Shown one piece after another: positions 25,845-34,382 of a stretch of 64,000 nucleotides of DNA. This DNA comes from Bacteroidaceae bacterium (GTDB lineage Bacteria > Bacteroidota > Bacteroidia > Bacteroidales > Bacteroidaceae), in assembly GCA_017647225.1 (NCBI GenBank), contig JAGCLA010000048.1, forward strand, positions 35,426 to 99,425, given 5' to 3'. A program made the translations under genes and the position numbers. Below the pieces are notes generated by a model. The model ran no database searches. It saw only the letters and a program-made list of their open reading frames with translations, and was not told the DNA's origin. The first letter of the stretch is position 1, and every line of letters begins with the position of its first letter.

Positions 25845-26711
25845 TTATAGGTCTATTGAGTATTCCAATCCTATGGCATGACCGCTTGGGTCGTTGCCAC
25901 TTACGTCTTGGTAGAGATAGTACAAGGAGATAGAGTTGTCTTTGTTGATCTTGTATGATGCTCCGGCGCGGTATCGTGCCTTGTCAAAAGCCTGCCATTT
26001 GTCAAGACGTGTATAGAGTTCTGCCGAAGCAAATGGGGTAATTTTGCAATTCGGTATATCGTATTTTACGCTTAAACGTGAACGGAGTGAAAGGTTGTTC
26101 TTTGCCTCCTTGAACTCCGGCTCACTCTCTTCATTGCAGACCCATTCGCCTTTATAGCCACCTTTTTTCTCCCAACGGTATTTGGTTTCTTCGGTTGTTG
26201 CAGAACCTGTATGGGTGTATTGCAGACGCTCGCGTAGAGAAATCTCAAATCGACCTACCTTGTACTCTCCGGTAAGGGTGAGATAGACTCTGTTGCGGTT
26301 TGTCCAATATGCTCCGTCGATGTTATAGTCGTACTCGTTGATATCCTCATTGTAATCCTTTAAGCTCTTTTCGCTTAAATTATGGCCGTATATGAAGCAA
26401 TATCCGATGTTTGTCTTAAGCTCGACTTGCGAATCGCCTCCGCCCAACTCTTTCCACTCTTTAATCTTATAGTCAAGTTTGGCACCGACAGCAATTCGTT
26501 CAATGTTGCTTACGGCTTCAATAGAACGTACTTCGGCATCAATGACGAACTTTGTCTTTTTATTGACTTTCTTTGAGAACTCAAAAGTACCCCATACACC
26601 GAACTCGTCACTTGCTTCCTGAGCCACAATGTTGCATGCAGGTGCAAAAGATATTGCAACGGCGAGCAGGGCTTTTGATAAAATGGTCTTAATCCTTGAG
26701 CTTGTATTCAT
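25845..26711 (-). CDS. DUF2490 outer-membrane beta-barrel protein
   Basis: A 288-residue protein with a signal peptide (SFAPACNIVA|QE), then FGVWGTFEFSKKVNKKTKFVIDAEVRS and alternating amphipathic strands that end in YYLYQDVSG..AIGLEYSIDL. This is the layout of DUF2490 barrels in Bacteroidetes. The start codon lies 23 nt inside the DUF4956 gene, so the two are tightly coupled. Function unknown; it may provide the outer-membrane part of the operon's product. Confidence 0.82.
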   Translation of the reverse strand: MNTSSRIKTILSKALLAVAISFAPACNIVAQEASDEFGVWGTFEFSKKVNKKTKFVIDAEVRSIEAVSNIERIAVGAKLDYKIKEWKELGGGDSQVELKTNIGYCFIYGHNLSEKSLKDYNEDINEYDYNIDGAYWTNRNRVYLTLTGEYKVGRFEISLRERLQYTHTGSATTEETKYRWEKKGGYKGEWVCNEESEPEFKEAKNNLSLRSRLSVKYDIPNCKITPFASAELYTRLDKWQAFDKARYRAGASYKINKDNSISLYYLYQDVSGNDPSGHAIGLEYSIDL

Positions 26712-27537
26712 CTACTGGCGCTTTTAATGTTGTGTCAACTGAATTGTTTGCCTCTTTGCTGCGGTAGTACATTTTGACAATAGCCGCATCTTTCAAGAAG
26801 TCAATGCTGCCTACCTCAATTTTTTCAATCTTGAGTCCTGTACGTTTCTGAAGGTCTTCTATTAACTCTTCTCTTTTGTCGGGAGTGATAAGGTTTACGT
26901 TATCGTATTTGATGACTTTGTATGAGAAATGGCTAATAAGTAATTTGCTCTCACAAATCCAGATTGAAAGAATGAAGAGGGCGTTTATAATCAACACCTC
27001 ACCATAGCTCAATTCGCTTACCGTCAGTCCGTTGATTGCGCTTAATGCAATGATTATGAACAGATATGTCATCTCGCGTATGGCAACCTGCTCTGTGCGG
27101 TAACGTATAATGCTGAATATGGCAAAAAGTCCCAGTGCTATACCTGCTTTCAACTTGACGTCACCCAATACATATATAAGCATGAATGTGCTTATGGCAA
27201 TAAGTATGTAGGTGAAGAAAAATTCTCCTCTCTTGCATTTGGGGTAATACAATCCGCGTACAACAATCATTATGGCAATCAGGTTGATAAGAAAAGCAAT
27301 AAGCAAATCCTTGACATGCGGAATGTCGATGAATTTGTTTTCACTTATTCGTTTCTCTTTAATCCCTATTGACATTTTTGTATCCTTGTCATTGTCTTCA
27401 AAGTCAAAACTGTTGTCAAGGGTTTCGGTAATGATAAAATCTTCAACACCTGCTGTGATAGGGTATGTCTGTGCGTTTGACTGTTGACAGATACCTAAAG
27501 TCATGCAGAACAGTAGAAGTGTAATTACGTTTTTCAT
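26689..27537 (-). CDS. DUF4956 inner-membrane protein
   Basis: The 282-residue protein has a signal-like N-terminus (MKNVITLLLFCMTLGICQQSNA). An acidic periplasmic stretch of about 60 residues and four or five membrane helices (about 78-98, 106-130, 133-150, 160-195) follow. The DUF4956 signature FSIIRYRTEQVAIREMTY lies between helices. A soluble C-terminal domain (about 205-282) follows. DUF4956 genes occur beside VTC-domain genes in many bacteria. By analogy with the eukaryotic VTC complex, it may supply the membrane channel for polyphosphate, which is inference. Confidence 0.85.
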   Translation of the reverse strand: MKNVITLLLFCMTLGICQQSNAQTYPITAGVEDFIITETLDNSFDFEDNDKDTKMSIGIKEKRISENKFIDIPHVKDLLIAFLINLIAIMIVVRGLYYPKCKRGEFFFTYILIAISTFMLIYVLGDVKLKAGIALGLFAIFSIIRYRTEQVAIREMTYLFIIIALSAINGLTVSELSYGEVLIINALFILSIWICESKLLISHFSYKVIKYDNVNLITPDKREELIEDLQKRTGLKIEKIEVGSIDFLKDAAIVKMYYRSKEANNSVDTTLKAPVDEYKLKD

Positions 27538-27548
27538 ATCGGTTGTGT

Positions 27549-28316
27549 TTATAGTTTATTTTCAATTTTATTAATCATTCTCAGTCGCTCCTTGAAATTG
27601 TTACGTTTCAGATTTTTGTTGGTCAAGGCGCTACCTATGCAGTATTTGCTGAATCCTGACCGCTTGATGCGCAAATCCCTAAGAATGTCGAGTGCCGGAG
27701 AAGGTACATTGCCATCGCGTTTCAATTCAATGATTGCGACCTTGTCAAGCTGGTCGCGTCCTTCGCTTTTAAGATGGTGGAATTTGAGATTGAAGTCTAT
27801 TGTCAGGCGTTCGGTCTTTGCGAAATTGACCAATGTAATCCTGTTGAACCAGTTCTCGATGACAGGGGTTATCTCCTCAATTTCGTACCATGCATGTTTT
27901 GCCATAAAAGGGATAACGGAATCGTGCTCCTGATGTATGGTGTCATGTCCTTGAATGGCTATACGTTTTTTCTTTGTCCGACCGTGATTGTTCTTGTTCT
28001 TTATCTCAAAAAACGTATCATTGCTGTCCATGTATGTCCTTATCCTTATCTTCTCCCTTGTAGTCCTGCCACAATGGTGCATGTTATACATCTGGTAGTC
28101 CTCAGTATCGAAGTAGGTCGTATGGTAGCTCGCTATGCGTTTGCCGTTTATGTCCTGAATGAAATACTTACCTTGTACGGCAAGCAGAAAGGAATGCAAC
28201 TGTTCTGCCGTAGCCACAAATTTTGTGTCAGTACGGTTCATCAGTTTTATTCCCGACATCTCCTGCAAAGTTATCGGGGGAAGTAATTGCGCTTTCTCTG
28301 CGATGCTGTATCCCAT
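27549..28316 (-). CDS. VTC-domain polyphosphate polymerase-like protein (TTM fold)
   Basis: A 255-residue cytoplasmic protein with the triphosphate-tunnel pattern of the yeast Vtc4 catalytic domain: NRTDTKF (Lys32), YFDTEDYQMY (68-77), REKIRIRTY (Lys89, Arg91, Arg93), FFEIKNK (Glu104, Lys106), KKKRIAI and IELKRDG. Basic residues line the tunnel where ATP is turned into polyphosphate, and the Glu residues bind metal. There is no SPX domain or membrane segment. It is the first gene of the five-gene operon ending at 23743. Another TTM activity, such as tripolyphosphatase, cannot be excluded. Confidence 0.85.
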   Translation of the reverse strand: MGYSIAEKAQLLPPITLQEMSGIKLMNRTDTKFVATAEQLHSFLLAVQGKYFIQDINGKRIASYHTTYFDTEDYQMYNMHHCGRTTREKIRIRTYMDSNDTFFEIKNKNNHGRTKKKRIAIQGHDTIHQEHDSVIPFMAKHAWYEIEEITPVIENWFNRITLVNFAKTERLTIDFNLKFHHLKSEGRDQLDKVAIIELKRDGNVPSPALDILRDLRIKRSGFSKYCIGSALTNKNLKRNNFKERLRMINKIENKL

Positions 28317-28340
28317 TGGATAAGTTATTTTATAACTTCA

Positions 28341-28348
28341 CAAAAATA
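28341..28348 (-). promoter_or_regulatory. Promoter -7 box of the VTC operon
   Basis: TATTTTTG on the minus strand, 24 nt before the VTC gene ATG. No clear -33 element. Confidence 0.5.
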
Positions 28349-28446
28349 TACAAAAGATTTAGAAATGGAATGTTTGATGTGTTATTTTTGGTTACAATAA
28401 AGTAAAATTATGAATAATTTGTAAAAAATGCGCTGTCATTGTTCTT

Positions 28447-28478
28447 TTTGTATTTGACAAAGCTTTTTTATATCTTCG
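28447..28478 (+). promoter_or_regulatory. Promoter of the HD-domain gene
   Basis: TTTG (28447-28450), 20-nt spacer, TATCTTCG (28471-28478), 49 nt before the ATG. Confidence 0.62.
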
Positions 28479-28527
28479 CATTGTGTGAGTGGCAAAAAAT
28501 ATGTTTGTTTTTTGAAATATATTTACA

Positions 28528-29067
28528 ATGAATGTTCAGGAAATAATAGATAAGTATTACCCCTTGGAAAATGAGCTGAAGGAGATTTTTATGGTGCATG
28601 CCCGAAAAGTTACTGAACTGTCGCTTGAAATGGCTCATCGGCATCCGGAACTGAATCTCGACCTGGCGTTTATTGAAGAGGCTGCCATGTTGCACGACTT
28701 GGGAATCTTCCTGACAGATGCTCCTCGTATTCATTGTTATGGTAAAGCCCCCTATTTATCTCATGGGTATCTTGGTGCAGAGTTGTTACGCGGGCTTGGC
28801 TATGAGCGACATGCGAGAGTCTGTGAACGACATACCGGTACCGGGCTTCTGAAAGAACAGATAGAGGCAAATGGCTGGGAACTTCCATTAAAGGACTTTC
28901 TTCCGGAAACTTTGGAAGAGCAACTGATATGCTTTGCCGATAAATTCTATTCAAAAACAAAGTTTCTGCACGAATCGCGAACATTGGAACAAGTGGTGGA
29001 GAGCATGCGTAAAATCTCTGATGCGTCGGCCGAAAAAGTAAGGCGCTGGGCTTCTGTCTTTATGTAA
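28528..29067 (+). CDS. HD-domain phosphohydrolase
   Basis: A 179-residue protein with HD metal-site residues in FMVHARKVTELSL, AAMLHDLGIF (His56-Asp57), LSHGYLGAELLR and CERHTGTG, and the distal Asp in CFADKFYSKT. This is the HDIG-type arrangement found in nucleotide phosphohydrolases. Substrate unknown. Single gene with its own promoter; no terminator hairpin is apparent after it. Confidence 0.88.
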   Translation: MNVQEIIDKYYPLENELKEIFMVHARKVTELSLEMAHRHPELNLDLAFIEEAAMLHDLGIFLTDAPRIHCYGKAPYLSHGYLGAELLRGLGYERHARVCERHTGTGLLKEQIEANGWELPLKDFLPETLEEQLICFADKFYSKTKFLHESRTLEQVVESMRKISDASAEKVRRWASVFM

Positions 29068-29228
29068 TAATGTTTTACAAATGTGGTGTGCGCGGTTTAC
29101 CGTGTCATGTTGTAGGTGTCAGGTGCTTGGTATGCGTCTTGTATGCTGAAAAACCACTTGATTCTCGTGATGGATATAAATCGTTTTATCATAGTCTTTG
29201 ATAAATATCGAAAACAAACATCACCCGC

Positions 29229-29281
29229 TGCAAAATATTAAAGTAAACTTTATATATTTTGCTCGTTTGTTACTATCTTTG
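29229..29281 (+). promoter_or_regulatory. lptD promoter with conserved upstream block shared with proS
   Basis: The block has an imperfect palindrome (TAAAGTAAACTTTA, 29239-29252), then GCTCGTTTGT and a -7 box TATCTTTG (29274-29281). Nearly the same roughly 50-bp sequence precedes proS on the other strand (34284-34345). Such similarity between unrelated promoters suggests a common regulator or a special promoter class. Confidence 0.6.
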
Positions 29282-29304
29282 CACTCTATTGTGGGCATGA
29301 GTAA

Positions 29305-32031
29305 ATGAATAACACTTCACTTAAGGCATTTTTTACGGCAATTCTATTGGCAGTAACCTTTTCTCTGGTTCCTGCCAAAGCGGTATCGTCGCCTTTACAT
29401 TCATTGTATGCCCTGCAACTCATGCAAGATACTTTGCAAGCCGATTCCATTGCAACCGACAGTGTCAAGAAGGTGAAAAAAGACCCGATAGAGGCTCCTG
29501 TATATTATGAATGTACCGACTCTATGGTATGGTCACGTGGCGGAAATGCTTATCTCTATGGAAGTGGAAAAGTAAACTATGACAAGATAGAACTTACAGC
29601 CGATGTCATTTCGATGAATATGGACAGCAGTGTGGTGCATGCGGCCGGACGAGCCGATTCAACGGGCTACGTAACCGGAATCCCTATATTCATGGATGGA
29701 GGGACACCATACGAGTCGGACCGAATGTCATATAACTTCAAGACCAAAAAAGGTTTTATCAACAACGTATATACACAACAGGGCGATGGTTTCCTGATGG
29801 GTGGAAAGGCTAAGAAGGATTCTACCAATGTCTTCTATTCGCAAGATGGTATGTACACGACATGTGATGCTGAACATCCGCATTTCTATATCAAGCTTAC
29901 ACGTGCCAAGGTGCGTCCTAAGAAAGATGTGGTTTCCGGTCCGCTGTATCTTGTTGTTGAAGATGTGCCGTTGCCGTTGGCTCTGCCTTTCGGATATTTT
30001 CCTTTTACCGAAAGTTTTTCTTCGGGTATAATAATGCCGTCTTATGGAGATGAAACGGAGCGAGGCTTTTATCTGCGTAACGGAGGTTACTATTTCGCTA
30101 TAAGCGATAAGTTCGATTTGCGTCTTACGGGTGAGATCTTTACAAAAGGTTCTTGGGGTGTGGGTGCCGCATCAACATATGCCAAGCGATATAAATTCTC
30201 CGGCAATGTGGGTCTGAGCTATCTTGTTACCAAGAAAGGCGAGAGGGGATTGCCCGACTATTCTGTGGGTAAGAACTTCCGTGTGCAGTGGAGTCATAGA
30301 CAAGATGCAAAGGCCATGCCCAATACCAATTTTTCGGCAAGTGTCAACTTTGCAACTTCAAATTACGAACGTGCCAACTTGAACAGCCTTTACAATCCTG
30401 CACTCAATTCGCAAAGTGTCAGGACATCAAGTATAAACTTCTCTCATTCATTCCCGAATATCGGTCTTTCAATATCGGCAACGATGAACCTCTCGCAAAG
30501 CGTGCAGGACTCGATGCTTTCGTTGACATTGCCTACCTTGAATGTGTCGCTTTCTAAAAAGTATCCTTTCAAACGTAAGAAACGTGCCGGTGATGAAAAA
30601 TGGTATGAGAAAATCTCGCTCTCATATAGCGGTCAGGTAAGTAACAGCATTAGCGCGAAGGAGGATAAAATTCTGAAGTCAAACTTTATCGATGACTGGA
30701 GAAATGGAGTAAAGCACAATATCCCTATCAATGCTACATTCCAACTCTTTAACTTCCTGAACATCACTCCAAGCTTTAACTATACCGAACGCTGGTATTT
30801 CAAGAAGATAAACCAGGATTGGAATGAAACGACCAATCAGGTCGTTCGCGATACCATACATGGTTTCCATCGTGTGTATAACTATAACCTCTCGTTGTCG
30901 GCCAATACAACGCTTTATGGTTTCTATAAACCTGCGGCTTTCATGAAGAACAGCCGCATACATACGGTTCGCCATGTCTTCAAACCATCGGTATCTCTGT
31001 CGTATGCCCCTGATTTCGGTCATGAGCGATATGGATATTATGATACTTATGTATATACCGACGAGTATGGCGAGGCGCGTACCGTGGAATACTCTCCTTA
31101 TCAAGGCAGTATATACGGTATTCCGTCCAAGGGCGAAACGGGTAGTGTTTCGTTCAGCGTGAGCAATAATGTGGAGATGAAATGGCGAACGAAAACAGAC
31201 TCGCTGAAGAAAATAAGTATCATTGATGAATTGGGAGCCTCCTTGTCATATAACCTCGCGGCCAAAGTGCGTCCTTGGAGTAATCTCTCCACACGCTTGA
31301 GATTGAAGCTTACAAAGAGCTATACGTTCAGTTTCAATGCGACGTGGGCTACCTATGCATACCAATTCAACGATAGAGGACAGGTCGTCGTGGGTGATCG
31401 TACAGAATGGTCTTATGGACGTTTTGGACGTTTTCAGGGTATGAGCCAGAACCTCTCTTATACATTCAACAACGGTACGCTCGGCAAGATAAAGGAACTT
31501 ATCAAGAAAATCAAGAACGAAGAAGAGGATATTGACGGGGAAGATGTTGTTAATGAAGAGGAGCATGCCGGACATGAACATCAGTCTTTGAGAAATTCAA
31601 AGACTAAAAAGGCCAAAAATGCCGAAGTCGATGAAGATGGATATATGCCGTTCAAGTTGCCTTGGAGCCTTACTCTCTCATATGGTATAAATATGGCAGA
31701 GGACAGGAGTGCCCAAATCAATATACGAAACATGAGATATCCGTACAAGTTCACTCAGAACCTGAACATATCCGGTAATATCGGTATATCGGACAATTGG
31801 CGAATCAACTTTACGTCAGGTTATAATTTCGAGTTCAAGAAGCCTACGACAACTACATTGAACATTGCACGTGACTTGCACTGCTTTGAAATGTCATGCG
31901 GAATAGTGCTTAGTCCTTATACTTCGTTTAACTTTACTTTCAGAGCAACATCGGCAATGCTTGCCGACTTCTTGAAGTATGAGAAACGAAGCGACCGTAG
32001 CTCTAACGTCGAGTGGTATGACGACTATTGA
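29305..32031 (+). CDS. lptD: LPS-assembly protein LptD (Bacteroidetes type)
   Basis: The 908-residue outer-membrane protein has a signal peptide (SLVPAKA), an OstA/LptD-like beta-jellyroll (about 60-210: GKVNYDKIELTADVISMNMDSS..., GGTPYESDRMSYNFKTKKG) and a large C-terminal barrel. Between strands at about 740-780 is an acidic/His insert (EEEDIDGEDVVNEEEHAGHEHQ region). LptD inserts LPS into the outer leaflet with LptE. The Bacteroidetes form is diverged from E. coli. The convergent ung gene ends only 3 nt away. Confidence 0.87.
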   Translation: MNNTSLKAFFTAILLAVTFSLVPAKAVSSPLHSLYALQLMQDTLQADSIATDSVKKVKKDPIEAPVYYECTDSMVWSRGGNAYLYGSGKVNYDKIELTADVISMNMDSSVVHAAGRADSTGYVTGIPIFMDGGTPYESDRMSYNFKTKKGFINNVYTQQGDGFLMGGKAKKDSTNVFYSQDGMYTTCDAEHPHFYIKLTRAKVRPKKDVVSGPLYLVVEDVPLPLALPFGYFPFTESFSSGIIMPSYGDETERGFYLRNGGYYFAISDKFDLRLTGEIFTKGSWGVGAASTYAKRYKFSGNVGLSYLVTKKGERGLPDYSVGKNFRVQWSHRQDAKAMPNTNFSASVNFATSNYERANLNSLYNPALNSQSVRTSSINFSHSFPNIGLSISATMNLSQSVQDSMLSLTLPTLNVSLSKKYPFKRKKRAGDEKWYEKISLSYSGQVSNSISAKEDKILKSNFIDDWRNGVKHNIPINATFQLFNFLNITPSFNYTERWYFKKINQDWNETTNQVVRDTIHGFHRVYNYNLSLSANTTLYGFYKPAAFMKNSRIHTVRHVFKPSVSLSYAPDFGHERYGYYDTYVYTDEYGEARTVEYSPYQGSIYGIPSKGETGSVSFSVSNNVEMKWRTKTDSLKKISIIDELGASLSYNLAAKVRPWSNLSTRLRLKLTKSYTFSFNATWATYAYQFNDRGQVVVGDRTEWSYGRFGRFQGMSQNLSYTFNNGTLGKIKELIKKIKNEEEDIDGEDVVNEEEHAGHEHQSLRNSKTKKAKNAEVDEDGYMPFKLPWSLTLSYGINMAEDRSAQINIRNMRYPYKFTQNLNISGNIGISDNWRINFTSGYNFEFKKPTTTTLNIARDLHCFEMSCGIVLSPYTSFNFTFRATSAMLADFLKYEKRSDRSSNVEWYDDY

Positions 32032-32034
32032 TTC

Positions 32035-32700
32035 TTACCAGACGATTCTCTCCTTACCGTGTTTGGCGAGATAGTCATTGGCAAGAGTAAAATGATGGTT
32101 TCCGAAGAATCCTTGATAGGCTGACAGTGGCGATGGGTGGGGTGATGTCAGCACCAAGTGCTTGTTTCTGTCAATGAATGCGCCTTTTTTCTGGGCATAG
32201 CTTCCCCATAAGATAAATACGATATTCTCTCTGCGTGACGCCAATTCGCGTATGGCGGCATCGGTGAACTCTTCCCAACCACGCTTCTGGTGTGAGCCGG
32301 CTTGTGAGGCGCGTACAGTCAGTGTCGCGTTAAGAAGCAAGACACCCTGGTCGCTCCAGCGTGTGAGGTCGCCGTCTTCCGGTATTGGATTTCCTGTATC
32401 GCTGTTAATCTCTTTGAATATATTAAGGAGTGAAGGTGGGAATGGTATTCCCTTATTGACCGAAAAACATAAACCATTGGCTTGGCCTGCGCCATGATAT
32501 GGATCTTGTCCCAAGATGACTACCTTTACCTTGTCAAAAGGGCAGTGGTCGAACGCATTGAATATCAGCTTTGCCGGTGGATAGACAGGTGTATTGCCTT
32601 TGTACTCTTCTCGTACAAAGGTTGTAAGGCGTGCAAAATAATCTTTTTCGAATTCATCTTTCAGAACCTCTTTCCAGCTCTGTTCAATCTTTACATCCAT
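32035..32700 (-). CDS. ung: Uracil-DNA glycosylase
   Basis: The 221-residue family 1 UDG starts at MDVKIEQSW; the open frame extends upstream into proS but without coding logic. The catalytic water-activating loop is GQDPYH (Asp66), the uracil pocket is GLCFSV and LLLNATLTVR, and the leucine loop is HPSPLSAYQGFFG with the catalytic His. It removes uracil from DNA. It lies 76 nt downstream of proS behind a perfect palindrome. Confidence 0.96.
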   Translation of the reverse strand: MDVKIEQSWKEVLKDEFEKDYFARLTTFVREEYKGNTPVYPPAKLIFNAFDHCPFDKVKVVILGQDPYHGAGQANGLCFSVNKGIPFPPSLLNIFKEINSDTGNPIPEDGDLTRWSDQGVLLLNATLTVRASQAGSHQKRGWEEFTDAAIRELASRRENIVFILWGSYAQKKGAFIDRNKHLVLTSPHPSPLSAYQGFFGNHHFTLANDYLAKHGKERIVW

Positions 32701-32730
32701 TCTGTTTAGTGTTTCGGTGTTGTTATATAC

Positions 32731-32760
32731 ACATACAGGCGGGCATGCCCGCCTGTATGT
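32731..32760 (-). terminator. Perfect 30-bp palindrome between proS and ung
   Basis: Arms ACATACAGGCGGGCA and its exact complement, with no loop bases. It lies 16 nt after the proS stop and probably terminates proS transcription, though the following T-tract is poor. Confidence 0.7.
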
Positions 32761-32776
32761 AATATGTATTGTTGAA

Positions 32777-34255
32777 TTAATATGCTCTTGCGAACAAAAC
32801 TCTGCGAGCCGATGGCTTGCCTGTAACCATACAGGTACCCGGTGTCTCGTCCCAGCCGATAGGGATACAGCGTATAGTTGCCTTTGTGTCGTTTTTGATG
32901 AGTTCCTCTGTTTCAGGTGTTCCGTCCCAGTGTGCGAGAATGAAACCGCCTTTCTCAATTTCGGTCTTGAACTCTTCGTATGTATCGACGCTACGTGTGC
33001 ATGCTTCACGCATAGCGAGAGCCTTGCTGTGCAAGTTCTTCTGTATGTCGTTCAGCAATTCCTTTACATAATCTGTTATGCCGTCAATAGAACGTGTCTC
33101 TTTCTCCAAAGTATCACGACGCATAACCTCGATTGTTCCGTTCTCGATGTCGCGTGCGCCAAGAACAAGGCGAACAGGTACTCCCTTAAGTTCGTATTCA
33201 GCAAACTTAAATCCAGGACGACGGTTGTCTGCATCGTCGAATTTTACGCTGATACCGAATTTCTTCAGTTCGGCAATCATCGGGTCAACCTTTGACTTGA
33301 TGGTGTTGAGCTGCTCCTCGTTCTTGTAGATAGGTACAATTACCACCTGGATAGGTGCAAGAGCCGGAGGCAATACAAGACCGTTGTCGTCGGAGTGAGT
33401 CATGATGAGTGCACCCATAAGACGTGTAGATACGCCCCATGATGTTGCCCATACATATTCAAGATTGTTGTTCTTGTCAACGAACTGTACGTTAAATGCC
33501 TTTGCAAAGTTCTGGCCAAGGAAGTGTGAAGTACCGCACTGCAAAGCCTTGCCGTCCTGCATCATACCCTCGATGGTGTATGTGTCAAGTGCTCCGGCAA
33601 ATCTCTCGTTAGCCGATTTTACACCCATAACCACCGGCAATGCCATATAATTGTTTGCGAAGTCGTTATAGACATGCAACATTGTCTGCGCCTCCTTTTC
33701 AGCCTCTTCGCGTGTGGCATGTGCGGTGTGTCCCTCCTGCCACAAGAATTCTGCTGTACGAAGGAATAGACGTGTGCGCATTTCCCAACGCATGACGTTG
33801 GCCCACTGGTTTACCATGATTGGAAGGTCGCGGTACGATTGTATCCAATTCTTGTATGTGCTCCAGATGATAGTCTCTGATGTAGGACGGATAATCATCT
33901 CCTCTTCAAGTTTGGCTGCAGGGTCAACCACTACGCCACTGCCGTCAGCAGCGTTCTTTAAACGATAGTGTGTTACTACTGCACACTCTTTTGCAAAGCC
34001 TTCAACATGCTCAGCTTCGCGGCTGAGGAATGATTTTGGTATAAGGAGAGGAAAGTATGCATTTACGTGTCCTGTTTCCTTGAACATATCGTCAAGGATA
34101 CGTTGCATCTTTTCCCAAATTGCATATCCGTAGGGTTTGATGACCATGCAACCTCTTACGGGTGATTGCTCTGCCAAGTCTGCCTTGAGTACAAGGTCGT
34201 TGTACCATTGTGAGTAGCTCTCGCTACGCTTGGTTAACTCTTTTAGTTCTGCCAT
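32777..34255 (-). CDS. proS: Prolyl-tRNA synthetase, archaeal/eukaryal (ProS type 3) form
   Basis: The 492-residue class II synthetase has motif 1 around [14 protein letters not shown], motif 2 around [25 protein letters not shown] and motif 3 around [19 protein letters not shown]. An anticodon-binding domain and a zinc-like C-terminal domain complete the type 3 layout (no INS editing domain). It charges tRNA-Pro. It is transcribed from a promoter sharing a conserved block with lptD. Confidence 0.96.
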   Translation of the reverse strand: MAELKELTKRSESYSQWYNDLVLKADLAEQSPVRGCMVIKPYGYAIWEKMQRILDDMFKETGHVNAYFPLLIPKSFLSREAEHVEGFAKECAVVTHYRLKNAADGSGVVVDPAAKLEEEMIIRPTSETIIWSTYKNWIQSYRDLPIMVNQWANVMRWEMRTRLFLRTAEFLWQEGHTAHATREEAEKEAQTMLHVYNDFANNYMALPVVMGVKSANERFAGALDTYTIEGMMQDGKALQCGTSHFLGQNFAKAFNVQFVDKNNNLEYVWATSWGVSTRLMGALIMTHSDDNGLVLPPALAPIQVVIVPIYKNEEQLNTIKSKVDPMIAELKKFGISVKFDDADNRRPGFKFAEYELKGVPVRLVLGARDIENGTIEVMRRDTLEKETRSIDGITDYVKELLNDIQKNLHSKALAMREACTRSVDTYEEFKTEIEKGGFILAHWDGTPETEELIKNDTKATIRCIPIGWDETPGTCMVTGKPSARRVLFARAY

Positions 34256-34283
34256 ATCTGTTTATAGTTGAAATTTCATTAAT

Positions 34284-34345
34284 GTTCTACAAAAATATAC
34301 ACAAACGAGCGAAATATAAAGTTTACTTTAATATTTTACAGCAAG
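34284..34345 (-). promoter_or_regulatory. proS promoter with conserved upstream block shared with lptD
   Basis: Reading the minus strand: CTGTAAAATATTAAAGTAAAC, then TTTATATTTCGCTCGTTTGT and the -7 box TATTTTTG. It aligns with 29229-29281 with only a 2-nt gap and a few mismatches. Confidence 0.6.
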
Positions 34346-34382
34346 TGCGGTGTGTTTTTTTGATTTTATTCAGGTGCTGATG

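Noticed and set aside
27774-28286. Plus-strand frame antisense to the VTC gene
   Set aside because: Composition typical of an antisense shadow; the VTC frame has clear family motifs.
32701-33009. N-terminal extension of ung
   Set aside because: It runs antisense-free but through the proS terminator and into the proS coding region; family proteins start at MDVKIEQSW.
29229-34345. Inverted repeats marking an invertible DNA segment
   Set aside because: The repeats are promoter blocks of lptD and proS, differ by a gap and several bases, enclose essential genes, and no recombinase gene is nearby.
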